The notes: generated by a model not told the origin, from the letters alone. A DNA stretch of 64,000 bases from Kutzneria sp. 744 (GCF_000568255.1 NZ_KK037166.1:10894358-10958357), one strand, 5' to 3'; counted from the stretch's first letter, positions 8,770 through 16,918 are shown. Numbers and translations: made by a program.

Positions 8770-9206
8770 CCCACTCCCGCTGCTGCTCGGTGTCGGGCAC
8801 CTGGTGGCCGCGGGCCTGGGTGATCCGGGCCCAGGCGTCGTCGGGATCGAGGCCACGCAGCACCATGATCGACGCCGCCAGCAGCGAGGAGCGGCCGATG
8901 CCGGCCCAGCAGTGCGTGACGATGCCGGCGCCGGAGTCGAGGCGCGCGGCGAGACCCGCAGGGTCGGCAGGATCTCGTCACGGTCGCGACGGTCCGATCC
9001 CGGCATGGGAGGTGCACGACGTCGAGGCCGGCGTCGACGGCGGCCTTCGGCTCGTCGGTGAGCCCGGCGTCGGCGAAGTCCTCGTCGGTGAGGGCGCACA
9101 CCAGGATGTCCACGCCGGCGGCGCGCAGCGTCGGCAGGTCCTTGAGCCGCGGCTTGGCCATGGTGCTGAGACGACCGGGGCCGGGCAGGTCGACGGTGTA
9201 GATCAC
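8750..9206 (-). pseudogene. Protein-tyrosine/dual-specificity phosphatase, two frameshifts
   Basis: The gene starts at GTG 9206 (MIYTVDLPGPGRLSTMAKP), overlapping the stop of the upstream DivIVA-like gene. It reads as a small cysteine phosphatase to about residue 66, then the coherent sequence jumps frame twice. Near 9008 it passes to the frame giving DRRDRDEILPTLR. Near 8957 it passes to the frame giving GAGIVTHCWAGIGRSSLLAA and ends EWVRTLSS at 8750. HCWAGIGRS is the CX5R phosphatase loop, so the catalytic part is intact but out of frame. Both breaks look like single-base losses at C or G runs. It is either a recent pseudogene or carries sequencing errors. Confidence 0.8.
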
Positions 9207-9904
9207 TCCTCGACCATACGGGCCAACTCGGCCACGGCCTGCTGTGCGGTCGAGCGGGCGACCACCAGCCGGTCGCGGAACTCGTTGTGCAGGGCCGCCA
9301 TCCGGGCCATGTGCTCGTCGGCGGCGGCGTTCTGCTGGCGCGCGTGCTCGTCGGCCTCGCGAATGGTGAGCGCCGCCCGCTCCTCGGCGAACCGGGTCAC
9401 CTTGGCCGCCTCGGCCCGCGCACGATTCATGAGCTGCTCGTGCTCGCGGTTGAGCTTGGCCTTGAGCTCGTCGTACTCGCGGTCAAGAGAGTCGTTGTGC
9501 TCGTTGTACTTGCGCTCCAGCTGCACCCGGCGCTGTTGGAGCTCGGCGCGCTGCTCGACCAGCTCGCGCTCGGCGGCCCCGCGCTGCTCGGCGATCTCCT
9601 CCGCGGCCAGGTCCATCATCATGCGCACGCGCTCGTTGACGTTCTCGCCGGTGAGCGGCTCGTCGGCCAGCTTGCGGACGCGTTCCCGCAGCGAGGTCAG
9701 CTCTTCCTCGGCCGCGCCCAGGCGTTTGGCCAGCTCGGCGTTGCCGGCCCGGGCCAGGTCGCGTTCGCGGGAGGCGGTGCGCAGGTCGAACTCGAGACGT
9801 GTCACGCGCTCGTTGACCTGACGCGTGTTGTAGCCCCGGAGGACCACGTCGAAGTGGTTGGGTCTGCGGGCGTCCTGTCCCGGCGCTTCGTCGGCACCTG
9901 CCAT
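9203..9904 (-). CDS. DivIVA-like coiled-coil protein
   Basis: 233-residue, strongly charged protein. The N-terminus HFDVVLRGYNTRQVNERVTRLE (about residues 16-37) matches the DivIVA/GpsB lipid-binding turn. Nearly all the rest is predicted coiled coil rich in E, R, A and Q. DivIVA-domain proteins mark curved membranes and scaffold apical growth or division in actinobacteria. This short form is more like the accessory DivIVA-domain proteins than Wag31/DivIVA itself. It overlaps the downstream phosphatase start by 4 bases. Confidence 0.8.
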   Translation of the reverse strand: MAGADEAPGQDARRPNHFDVVLRGYNTRQVNERVTRLEFDLRTASRERDLARAGNAELAKRLGAAEEELTSLRERVRKLADEPLTGENVNERVRMMMDLAAEEIAEQRGAAERELVEQRAELQQRRVQLERKYNEHNDSLDREYDELKAKLNREHEQLMNRARAEAAKVTRFAEERAALTIREADEHARQQNAAADEHMARMAALHNEFRDRLVVARSTAQQAVAELARMVEE

Positions 9905-10029
9905 ACCTCCACCCTACTGAGACGATCACCGCGCCGTTCACCCGAACCGGGGATCGGGATCCTCCGGGTAGCGGTCTTGTGCCGACCATCCCGTCGAACC
10001 GGGCAAAGCGGGCCAAAGCGGCGGCCGCC

Positions 10030-10058
10030 TTGACGCCGTCAGGCCGTGGCCCTAGCGT
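10030..10058 (+). promoter_or_regulatory. Candidate promoter of the GH18 gene
   Basis: TTGACG at 10030-10035 and TAGCGT at 10053-10058 are separated by 17 bases and resemble a housekeeping sigma -35/-10 pair. They lie about 100 bases upstream of the secreted GH18 start, just before the palindrome at 10071. This is assignment by consensus only. Confidence 0.45.
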
Positions 10059-10070
10059 TTGGATGAATCC

Positions 10071-10089
10071 GTCAGGAAGGTTTCCTAAC
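10071..10089 (+). promoter_or_regulatory. Inverted repeat in the GH18 leader
   Basis: GTCAGGAAGGTTTCCTAAC holds a perfect AGGAA/TTCCT inverted repeat around GGT. It starts about 13 bases past the candidate -10 box, a position expected for a repressor operator or a leader structure. I recall similar AGGAAANTTTCCT palindromes upstream of secreted polysaccharide-degrading enzymes in actinomycetes, but the binding protein is not established here. Confidence 0.4.
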
Positions 10090-10161
10090 AATGGGGAAAC
10101 CGCTCTCGGCGGACCGCACAACCGCCGCCTTCCTCGTCCCTGCAAGGAAGGAACCCTGCCC

Positions 10162-11103
10162 ATGGTTAGCGCAGTTCGTCGCGCCATCACCATCGCCGCC
10201 GCGGCCCTGCTTCCCGCCGCGGCCCTGGCCATCGGCACGACCGGTGCCGACGCGGCCACGCCCAAGTCCTTCCCGGCCAAGTTCGCCGCGCCCTACCTGG
10301 AGCTGTCCAGCAGCACGGCCGGCCTGATGGCCGCGGACAAGAGCGCGTCCGGCGTCAGCCACTACACGCTGGCGTTCCTCATTCCCAAGAGCGGCTGCAC
10401 GCCGCAGTGGGAAGCCGGCAACTCCGCCGTCGGCGCGTTCAAGTCGCAGATCAGCTCGCTGCAGTCCCAGGGCGGCGACGTGATCATCTCCTTCGGCGGC
10501 GCCGAGGGTGGTGAGCTGGCCCTGACCTGCACCAGCACGTCGAGCCTGCAGGCCGCGTACGCCAACGTGGTCAAGACCAACAACGTGCACCGGCTGGACT
10601 TCGACATCGAGGGCTCGCCGCTGAACAACAAGGCGTCCATCACGCGGCGCGACCAGGCCCTGGCCGCGCTGCAGAAGGCCGACCCGTCCGTGCAGGTCGA
10701 CTTCACGCTGCCGGTCGACCCGGGCGGCCTGCCGAGCAACGCCCTCAACCTGCTCAAGGACGCCAAGGCCCAGGGCGTCAAGGTCAGCACCGTCAACATC
10801 ATGACCATGGACTTCGGCGACGGCGAGAACGCCCTCAACGACGCCGAGTCCGCGGCCAAGGGCACGGCCAAGCAGCTGGCCAGCCTGTACGGCGTCTCCT
10901 CCGCGCAGGCGTGGTCGATGATCGGGCTGACCCCGATCGCCGGCAAGAACGACGACAACGAGAACTTCACCCAGGCCAACGCCAAGACGCTGCTGTCGTT
11001 CGCCAAGTCCAACGGCGTCAGCCTGCTGTCGTTCTGGGAGGTCAACTCGTACGACAAGAAGGTCGGCTACGCCTACTCGAAGATCTTCAACGGCATCGGC
11101 TGA
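10162..11103 (+). CDS. Secreted GH18 chitinase-like protein
   Basis: 313-residue exported protein. A Sec signal peptide (MVSAVRRAITIAAAALLPAAALA...ADA, about 32 residues) precedes a single GH18 barrel without an added binding domain. The catalytic DxxDxDxE strand is visible as RLDFDIEG, with the proton-donor Glu at residue 150, followed by NIMTMDFGD and LSFWEVNSYD barrel strands. The ATG at 10162 was chosen for its ribosome site (AAGGAAGGAA) and signal peptide. This single-domain form resembles the small actinobacterial chitinase-like/endoglycosidase group. It is followed by a 32-base perfect palindrome. Confidence 0.88.
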   Translation: MVSAVRRAITIAAAALLPAAALAIGTTGADAATPKSFPAKFAAPYLELSSSTAGLMAADKSASGVSHYTLAFLIPKSGCTPQWEAGNSAVGAFKSQISSLQSQGGDVIISFGGAEGGELALTCTSTSSLQAAYANVVKTNNVHRLDFDIEGSPLNNKASITRRDQALAALQKADPSVQVDFTLPVDPGGLPSNALNLLKDAKAQGVKVSTVNIMTMDFGDGENALNDAESAAKGTAKQLASLYGVSSAQAWSMIGLTPIAGKNDDNENFTQANAKTLLSFAKSNGVSLLSFWEVNSYDKKVGYAYSKIFNGIG

Positions 11104-11590
11104 CCCGCTCGAAACCGATGGCCCCGCCGCGCGGCGGGGCCATCGGCCTGTTCCGGTCGACCTGGTCGTCCAGCGAGGCGCAGGAGGAGAACGAGTCGTT
11201 GTTCAGGCCCACGGTGTCGAAGATCCAGCCCGAGGCCGGGAAGAACGACGGACCCTGCTCGTTGGCGTCCCGGTAGCAGTTGATGCGGACGTGCGAGTGG
11301 TTGGCGATCGGACTGACCCGGTCGCCGAAGCCGACGGAGCTGAGGTTGACCTTGAAGCCGCTGACCCACTGGCACGGCCTCGGGCTGCCGTCGCCCTTGC
11401 ACTGGGCACCCACGTCGAACCGGTGCATCTGGCCGCCGTAGTTGTTGTTCTCGTACACGCAGAGGCTCTGCCCGTCGTCGGGACAGCTGGTCGGCGTCGC
11501 CGCCGCCGATGCCGCCGGGGCGAGGGCGATCGTGCCGGCGACCAGTCCGGCCGCGGCCGCCCCGAGGGTGAATGCGCGTCGAATACGCAT
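11087..11590 (-). CDS. Secreted peptidase inhibitor I36 / crystallin-like protein
   Basis: 167-residue exported protein with a signal peptide (MRIRRAFTLGAAAAGLVAG...ASA, about 30 residues). The mature domain has Greek-key strands of the beta/gamma-crystallin or I36 type (SLCVYENNNYGGQMHRFDVG; SVGFGDRVSPIANHSHVRINCYRD) and four cysteines. I36 members inhibit metalloproteases in Streptomyces. The natural domain seems to end near SFSSCA, but the frame stays open for 31 more residues through the shared terminator and into the 3' end of the GH18 gene. The stop may therefore be lost, or the tail may be untranslated if the transcript ends at the hairpin. Confidence 0.75.
   Translation of the reverse strand: MRIRRAFTLGAAAAGLVAGTIALAPAASAAATPTSCPDDGQSLCVYENNNYGGQMHRFDVGAQCKGDGSPRPCQWVSGFKVNLSSVGFGDRVSPIANHSHVRINCYRDANEQGPSFFPASGWIFDTVGLNNDSFSSCASLDDQVDRNRPMAPPRGGAIGFERVSRCR
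11115..11146. terminator. Perfect 32-base palindrome, bidirectional terminator
   Basis: The arms CCGATGGCCCCGCCGC and its exact complement meet without a loop base. It starts 12 bases after the GH18 stop, between convergent genes, and has no T tract, as is usual in high-GC actinobacteria. It lies inside the last 20 codons of the convergent I36-like reading frame. Confidence 0.75.
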
Positions 11591-11605
11591 GTGATTCCTC
11601 CGTTG

Positions 11606-11830
11606 TCAGTGGCTGATGGACCCGACGGAGCCGAACGAGTCGTTCTGCTTGCCCACCGCCGAGAAGAATTCGCCGCTCGGCAGCTGGAACTGCTCGCCGC
11701 TGAAGCCGGCGTCCTTGAAGAAGCGCAGATCGACCGGGGTCTTGTTCGCGACCGAGCTGACGTTGTCGTTGACCGCGTGTCCGTTGCTGAATCGGGGCCC
11801 GCCGAATTTGTCTATCGCCGTTGACCACCG
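11606..11830 (-). pseudogene. Truncated second I36/crystallin-like gene
   Basis: The minus strand upstream of the I36 gene encodes a clear C-terminal fragment in a frame with no usable start. It includes DKFGGPRFSNGHAVNDNVSS, then VDLRFFKDAGFSGEQFQLPS and FSAVGKQNDSFGSVGSISH, ending at a stop at 11606-11608. This is the second Greek-key motif of the same family. The signal peptide and first half are missing. It looks like a decayed tandem copy lying directly upstream of the intact gene's start. Confidence 0.7.
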
Positions 11831-11897
11831 TGGCCGGGTGGGCGGCCCGGGTCACAGCCCCCTTGCCCTTTTGCAACAGTGTTGATTAAGTCTGGGC

Positions 11898-12362
11898 ATG
11901 GCTGACCCCGACCTCGCCGAGCTGCGTGCCCAGGAGCAGCGGCTCGTCTTCGACCGCTTCGACAACACCACCGCGTGGGACCTGGGCCAGCAGATGGTGC
12001 TGGCCGCCCGCCGGCGTGAGCTGCCCGTCGTCGTGTCCATCGAGCGCAACGGGCAGCGGCTGTTCCACGCCGCCCTGCCTGGCACCGCGTCCGACAACGA
12101 CGCTTGGGTCGACCGCAAGGTCCGGGTCGTCCGCCGCTACGGCCGCAGCTCGTACCACGTCGGCTGCGACTTCCGCGCCGGAGGCTCCACCTTCGAGGCG
12201 AAGTCCCGCCTGGACCCCGACCTCTACGCCGCCCACGGCGGCTCTTTCCCCCTGACCGTCCGCGGAGTGGGGGTGGTCGGCTCGGTCACGGTGTCAGGGC
12301 TGCCCCAGGCCGAGGACCATGCGTTCGTGGTGGAGCAGCTGGAGTCGTTCCTGGCACAGTGA
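11898..12362 (+). CDS. UPF0303 / heme-degrading-domain family protein
   Basis: 154-residue cytoplasmic protein of the UPF0303 (YBR137W/GlcG-like fold) family. Typical features are the helical start (LAELRAQEQRLVFDRFDN), LGQQMVLAARRRELPVVVSI, the FHAALPGTASDNDAWVDRK block and the GVVGSVTVSGLPQAEDHAFV strand-turn that closes the profilin-like fold. Related proteins have been linked to heme binding or degradation, but no active residue is firmly known. It is monocistronic, between the divergent I36 remnant and a hairpin. Confidence 0.8.
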   Translation: MADPDLAELRAQEQRLVFDRFDNTTAWDLGQQMVLAARRRELPVVVSIERNGQRLFHAALPGTASDNDAWVDRKVRVVRRYGRSSYHVGCDFRAGGSTFEAKSRLDPDLYAAHGGSFPLTVRGVGVVGSVTVSGLPQAEDHAFVVEQLESFLAQ

Positions 12363-12367
12363 AAACC

Positions 12368-12420
12368 GCGAGTCCCGCTCTCGGGCAAGCATGATGCCGG
12401 TTTCGGTGTGCGGGACTCGC
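12368..12420. repeat. Palindromic intergenic element / hairpin
   Basis: GCGAGTCCCGC (12368-12378) and its exact complement GCGGGACTCGC (12410-12420) flank a 31-base spacer that ends with GTTTCGGTGT. It lies 6 bases after the UPF0303 stop, between convergent genes, so it could act as a terminator. A partial second copy occurs at 37756-37785, suggesting a dispersed repeat. Confidence 0.55.
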
Positions 12421-12448
12421 GTTCTCGCTGGCGGTGGCTGTCGTCCGG

Positions 12449-13828
12449 TTACTTGCCGTTGATCTTGACGTTGACCAGCTTCAGGCCGTCCACATTGGAC
12501 GTGGTGTTCTTGGTGTCGGAGACGCCGTTGAAGGCGCAGTTCTGGGCGGTGAAGCCGGCGACGTGGTCGGAGGACAGGCCGCTGACGTCCAGCACCTTGC
12601 CGTTGACCTTGGTGCTGGAGCTGTTGGTGATGCTGAACGGCCCGAACTTCGGCGGGAAGTTGCCGGTCTGGCCGTTGTAGGTCATGGTCACGTAGGCGAC
12701 GGAGCGGTCGAAGGTGCCGCTGACGCTGTCCAGGTTGATGTTCTGGGCGAAACCGCCGCGCAGGGTGTTGGACTTGATGTACAGGGCGAACTTGGTGGCG
12801 CCGGTGACCTTGAGCTGGTAGGCGTACACGTTGCGGATGCCGCCGGTGAGCTCGCTGCCGCAGGTGATGGCGCCCCAGTTGCCGTTCATGGTGCAGTTGA
12901 CCACCACGATGTTCTGCGACGGCACGTTGACCCGCCGGCCGTCGGCGTCCCGGCCGGACTTGATGGCGATGTTGTCGTCGTGGGCGCCGAGGATGCAGTT
13001 GCTGATGACGACGTGGTCGCAGGATTCGGGGTCGCAGCCGTCGGTGTTGGAGTGAGCGGTGCTCGGATCGGTGCTCACGCCGTCCACGGTCACGTTGGTG
13101 CACAGCGTGGGGTGGAGCTGCCAGAACATGGGGTTCTTCAGCGTCACGCCCTGGATGAGCACGGTGTCGCACGAGTACGGCTCGATGAACGTCGACCGCA
13201 TGGCGTGGCCGGAGCCGGGCACGACCCGCTTCTCCGGCGGCACTCCCTTGGCCACCAGGTCGTCGAGGTAGGCGCGGTCGCTGCCCTTGTTCCACGAGGA
13301 GGTGCCGCCGGCGTCGAGCACCCCGCTGCCGGTGACGGCGATGTTGTGCTCGCCGTGGGCGTAGATCATGGGGGAGCGGTTCATGCACTCGATGCCCTCG
13401 TAGCGGGTGAGCACCGTCGGGAACTTCGAGGCGTCGCCGCCGAACTTGAGCGTGGCGCCGGCGGCGAGGTTCAGGTCCACGTTGCTCTTGAGGTAGATCG
13501 CGCCGGTGACGTAGGCGCCCTTGGCGACGACCACGTGCCCGCCGCCGGCCGCGTTGGCGGCGGTGATCGCCTTGGCGAAGGCGGCGGTGTTGTCGGTCTT
13601 GCCGTCGGCCACGGCACCGTAGTCGGCGACCTTGAACGTGCGGTCCGGGAACACCGGCAGCTTGGTGTTGGCCACGATGTCGTTCGCCGCCGGCCAGGGC
13701 AGCGTCGGCACGTCATGTCCGTGCGGGCTCGCGCAGGCGGGTCCGTCGAGCACCGGGAGCAACCCCAGCGCCCCGGTCACTGCCGCGCCGAGCTTCATCA
13801 TCTGCCTGCGGGAAAGCGCGCCGGCCAT
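12449..13828 (-). CDS. Tat-exported GH28-type polygalacturonase-like enzyme
   Basis: 459-residue secreted right-handed beta-helix enzyme. The N-terminus has a twin-arginine signal (SRRQMMKLGAAVTGALG, residues 5-21). A pectate-lyase-3-like segment (VADYGAVADGKTDNTAA) opens the helix. The GH28 catalytic motifs follow: NTDGCDP, then HDDNIAIKSG with the paired Asp, then WGAITCGSE, and YIKS near the usual RIK position. Family members hydrolyse galacturonic links in pectin. The start is the ATG at 13828, preceded by GAGGAGG. The gene is isolated, with no pectin-uptake genes beside it. Confidence 0.88.
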   Translation of the reverse strand: MAGALSRRQMMKLGAAVTGALGLLPVLDGPACASPHGHDVPTLPWPAANDIVANTKLPVFPDRTFKVADYGAVADGKTDNTAAFAKAITAANAAGGGHVVVAKGAYVTGAIYLKSNVDLNLAAGATLKFGGDASKFPTVLTRYEGIECMNRSPMIYAHGEHNIAVTGSGVLDAGGTSSWNKGSDRAYLDDLVAKGVPPEKRVVPGSGHAMRSTFIEPYSCDTVLIQGVTLKNPMFWQLHPTLCTNVTVDGVSTDPSTAHSNTDGCDPESCDHVVISNCILGAHDDNIAIKSGRDADGRRVNVPSQNIVVVNCTMNGNWGAITCGSELTGGIRNVYAYQLKVTGATKFALYIKSNTLRGGFAQNINLDSVSGTFDRSVAYVTMTYNGQTGNFPPKFGPFSITNSSSTKVNGKVLDVSGLSSDHVAGFTAQNCAFNGVSDTKNTTSNVDGLKLVNVKINGK

Positions 13829-14246
13829 CGACTTCGTCCTCCTCGGTGAGGGTCGCGGCGGCGAGCCGTCCGTTACTGTAAAGGTTTGCGCGGCCAGACG
13901 TCCACTCCCCGGACCGTCGAAACCGATGCAACCATTCCGGTGATGTTGTTCGCGGACGCCGCAGGTGCCAGCCGGGCTGCCCGGGACGGCCGCGATGATC
14001 GTCGACTCGGCCTCCGTCACGCTCAGCACCGGCCGGCCCGCTCCCAGCAACCGTTCGAACACTGTGCGTGACCAGGGGGTCGGCCGTCGTCGCCGGCACG
14101 GCCGTCGCCTTCGACGACAGGGCCGCCCCCGTCGTCGACGCGGTTCGACCGGCCGCCGATCCGGGCCGTCGCACCGGATGGACGACCACCCCATGGCGCT
14201 GATCAGGCGGTATCCTCTTCTGATCCGGTCGGTGGAGGAGGTTCAG
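13829..14246. other. Intergenic region without a confident gene
   Basis: About 420 bases separate the divergent GH28 gene and a small hypothetical. Several overlapping frames stay open because of base composition. A minus-strand stretch TVFERLLGAGRPVLSVTEA and a plus-strand SAVVAGTAVAFDD look protein-like but have no start or ribosome site, so at most they are remnants. Both promoters must lie here; I see no clear operator. Confidence 0.5.
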
Positions 14247-14648
14247 GTGGCCGAGCCAACCCACGAGTTCCACCTCCTGCACGTGACCCAGTCGTGGCCC
14301 GCCCCCGACTTCGACGACCCGATGTACGACGCCATCAAGGCCGACCCGCCCGAGGGCTGCGAGCCCGACGACTTCGGCGGCCTGTTCGGCCTCCGCTGCC
14401 TGCGCAGCGCGCCCACCCTGCTCGACGCCGTGGCCGAGGTCTGCCACGAGGTGCGGACCGCGCACGGCCTGCTGATGACCGACCTCGGCATCGAGAAGCT
14501 GTGGGAGTGGTCGCCCGACGGCCGCGACGGCTTCGGCGCCACCATCGTCGGCCAGTTGCTGCTGATGGCCTCCTCGCGCGGTCAGCAGCTCGGCTACGAC
14601 ATCGAGGACCTGGTCCGCTTCATCCGCACCGCGGCGGCGGCCAAGTAG
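14247..14648 (+). CDS. Conserved hypothetical protein
   Basis: 133-residue acidic protein that I do not recognise. It reads VAEPTHEFHLLHVTQSWPAPDFDDPMYDAI and ends with a helical stretch (QQLGYDIEDLVRFIRTAAAAK). No signal peptide, membrane segment or known catalytic motif is visible. I chose the GTG at 14247 because GGAGGAG lies 7-13 bases upstream; an upstream in-frame ATG is possible. It ends 4 bases before the MFS reading frame, so the two are probably co-transcribed. Confidence 0.65.
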   Translation: MAEPTHEFHLLHVTQSWPAPDFDDPMYDAIKADPPEGCEPDDFGGLFGLRCLRSAPTLLDAVAEVCHEVRTAHGLLMTDLGIEKLWEWSPDGRDGFGATIVGQLLLMASSRGQQLGYDIEDLVRFIRTAAAAK

Positions 14649-14652
14649 CCCG

Positions 14653-15825
14653 TTGACGACAACTCTCTGGCGCAACACCGATTACCTGCTCTACTGGTGG
14701 TCCCGCGCGAGCTCCGTTCTCGGCTCCCAGGTCAGCTACATCGCGATGCCGCTGTTCGCGGTGTCGGCCCTGCACAACGCCGTCGAGGCGTCCCTGGTCA
14801 CGGTGTGCGCCTACGGTTCCGGGCTCTTGTTCGCGCTGCACGCCGGCGTCGTCGGCGATCGCTTCAACCGCTAGCTCGTGATGGTCTCCGCCGACCTCGC
14901 CCGGGCGATCCTGGTCGGGATTCTCGCGTGGCAGGCCGCGGTCGGCGGCGCGTCCGTGTGGTCGATGTGTCTGATCGCGCTGTCCGTCGGGGCGCTGTCG
15001 GTGGTGTTCGACTCGGCGGCCGCGGCGGCCCTGCCGGATCTCGTCGGCGAAGGCCTGTTCGCCGGGGCCATGGCGCGCAACCAGTCTCGGGACTTCGCGC
15101 TCGCCATGGTCGGCCCGTTGCTCGGCGGCGCACTGCTGCAGGCCGGTCCGAAGTGGGCGTTCGCCGCCGATGCCGGCAGCTACGTCATCTCGGCCCTGCT
15201 GCTCGGCTTCCTGTCCACGAAGCTGACGACGGACCGCCGGGCGCAGCGGACCGTCGCCATGATCCACGACGGCATTCGGGCCGTGGTCAAGGATCGGGTG
15301 CTCGGGCGACTGGCGGTCTACTTGAGTGCGCTCAACCTGGTGCTGACCGGGAGCGTCTTCGCCACTTTCGTCAAGTTCGGCACGGTCTCGGCCGGCTCGG
15401 CGGGAATCGCGGTGGCGGCGCAGGCGGTGGGCGGCGTGCTCGGTTCGCTTGCCGCCGAACGGATCCGGCGAAGGCTGTCGGCCCGGGCGATCGTCGGCCT
15501 GCACGGAGGACTGTGGGGCGCCGGCCTGCTGGCGATCGCCCTCGTGCCGACAACACCTGTTGTCGCGGTGGGGCTGGGGCTCGGATGGCTTGTCGCGCCG
15601 GCATTGCGGCTGGTCCTGGGCACCCGGTTGATCGAGGTGGTGGCACCGGACATGCGAGCCCGGGCGAACAGCGCGGTCTCGCTGTCGACTGCCTCGTTGA
15701 GCCTGCTGGGCCCGCCCATCGCCGGGCTGGCCGGCGGCGTCCTCGGCTACGGCGGCACGATGGCCGGGTTCGGGCTGATCGCCCTGACGGCGATGCTCGG
15801 GGCCAGGCCGACAGCCACGAGGTGA
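14653..15825 (+). pseudogene. MFS exporter interrupted by an in-frame TAG
   Basis: The frame from TTG 14653 encodes a major facilitator exporter of the MFS_3/enterobactin-exporter-like group. It starts TLWRNTDYLLYWWSRASSVLGSQ, carries the loop GVVGDRFNR at the end of helix 2, and continues through all remaining helices to 15825. Total length is about 390 codons, normal for the family. An amber codon at 14872-14874 splits it after GDRFNR, exactly at the conserved cytoplasmic loop 2-3, while LVMVSADLARA follows in the same frame. A CAG to TAG change would explain it. Without readthrough or internal initiation at 14878 the transporter cannot be made whole. Confidence 0.8.
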
Positions 15826-15848
15826 TGTGGAGGGGGCCGATCACCTCG
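15818..15848. terminator. Candidate hairpin terminator after the MFS gene
   Basis: CGAGGTGAT and ATCACCTCG form a 9-base stem with a 13-base loop that overlaps the MFS stop and lies before a convergent gene. There is no T tract. Confidence 0.45.
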
Positions 15849-15869
15849 ACCGTCCACAGTGGATGATCG

Positions 15870-16292
15870 TCAGGCGGCGAGGCCGTCCTCGGCGCGGGCC
15901 GCGAGGCGCCACACCAGTTCTTCGATCTGGTCATGGTCGAGCGGGGTCGGCGCCTCGGGCTGCCCCGGGCAGCGGCCGGCGATGACGTCCTCGACGAACC
16001 GGTGAACCTCGTCCGCCTCGGCGAGCACGTCGCCGCCGAGATAGGCCAGCACCACCGGGTCGTCGGCCGGTGCCGTCTCCAGCGCGACCGACCAGCCGTG
16101 CCGCTCGTCCCACAGCAGCATGAGATCCATCTCGGGGAACACGGGGCTGCGGCGGTGCAGCGCCAGATAGGCGCTGGACAGCTCGCTCACCTCGTGGTGC
16201 ACCGCGTGCCCCGGCACGCGCAGCGCGGCGGCGACGGAAACGACGTAGTTGGCCAGGCCCCGCGCGGTCAGACTATCGGGATCAACATTCAC
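15870..16292 (-). CDS. DUF6292-like protein
   Basis: 140-residue soluble protein that resembles the DUF6292 family found in Pseudonocardiales. Typical segments are RGLANYVVSVAAALRVPG, LMLLWDERHGWSVALET and DPVVLAYLGGDVLAEADEVHRFV. Function is unknown; no catalytic motif is visible. It starts at a GTG 39 bases downstream of the HATPase-like gene and may be its operon partner. The family assignment is from memory of sequence style. Confidence 0.65.
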   Translation of the reverse strand: MNVDPDSLTARGLANYVVSVAAALRVPGHAVHHEVSELSSAYLALHRRSPVFPEMDLMLLWDERHGWSVALETAPADDPVVLAYLGGDVLAEADEVHRFVEDVIAGRCPGQPEAPTPLDHDQIEELVWRLAARAEDGLAA

Positions 16293-16330
16293 GGCCTGCG
16301 GTTACCCGCGAGAACGTGGTCCGAAACCGG

Positions 16331-16843
16331 TCACGACCGAAAATCCTGCGGCCCGCCCAGCGCGCTCAGGATCCGTTGCATCACCTGAGGATCGACGCCC
16401 AGCGGCTCGTCGGCCAGCGCCTCGGCGGCCGGCGACCGGCGCTGCTCGCGGCGGGGCAGCGGCACCGATTTGGCGTTCATGTTGTTGGGCAGGGCCAGCT
16501 CGCTCCACAGCCGCGTGCCGTACGCCGTCGGCACGACGCCGATACGGGCGCCGGCGAGCTCGGGCGACACGACGGGTCGGGTGGCCACTCGCTCGTCCTC
16601 GACCTCGACGACGAGACCGTCGCCCTGAAGCCGCAGCCGCACGGTCATGAACCCGGCGACCCCCGGGCCGGCGTTGTCCACCACGGCCGCGACCATGTGC
16701 CGCCCGACCTGTGTCGCCAGCGGCACGAGAGGCCGCAGCGACCACTCCATCAGGGAGAAGCGGACGAACATCTCGGCGACGTTGACAGCGCTCGGCGTCG
16801 CCACCAAGCGCAGGTCGTCCACCTGGGAGGTCTGGTTGTTCAA
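16331..16843 (-). CDS. Divergent HATPase-like (anti-sigma/RsbW type) protein
   Basis: 170-residue cytoplasmic protein. The order VRFSLMEWSLRPL...AAVVDNAGPGVAGFM...VRLRLQGDGLVVEVEDE follows a GHKL ATP-binding domain of the RsbW-like type found in many actinobacterial regulators. DNAG and VEVED occupy the N-box and G1 positions in weakened form. ATP binding is therefore doubtful. It starts at TTG 16843 with AAGGAACC upstream. It lies 75 bases downstream of the XpaC-like gene on the same strand and may be a regulator of that unit. Confidence 0.6.
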   Translation of the reverse strand: MNNQTSQVDDLRLVATPSAVNVAEMFVRFSLMEWSLRPLVPLATQVGRHMVAAVVDNAGPGVAGFMTVRLRLQGDGLVVEVEDERVATRPVVSPELAGARIGVVPTAYGTRLWSELALPNNMNAKSVPLPRREQRRSPAAEALADEPLGVDPQVMQRILSALGGPQDFRS

Positions 16844-16918
16844 CCGAGGTTCCTTCCCGCAGTCGGTGCAGTGGTGCCGCGTATCTTGCCAACCTGCGCG
16901 AACGTTACGCTAACCGGG

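Noticed and set aside
13829..14246. Remnant gene upstream of the GH28 gene
   Set aside because: Protein-like fragments appear in different frames on both strands but none has a start, ribosome site or recognisable family, so no gene is called.
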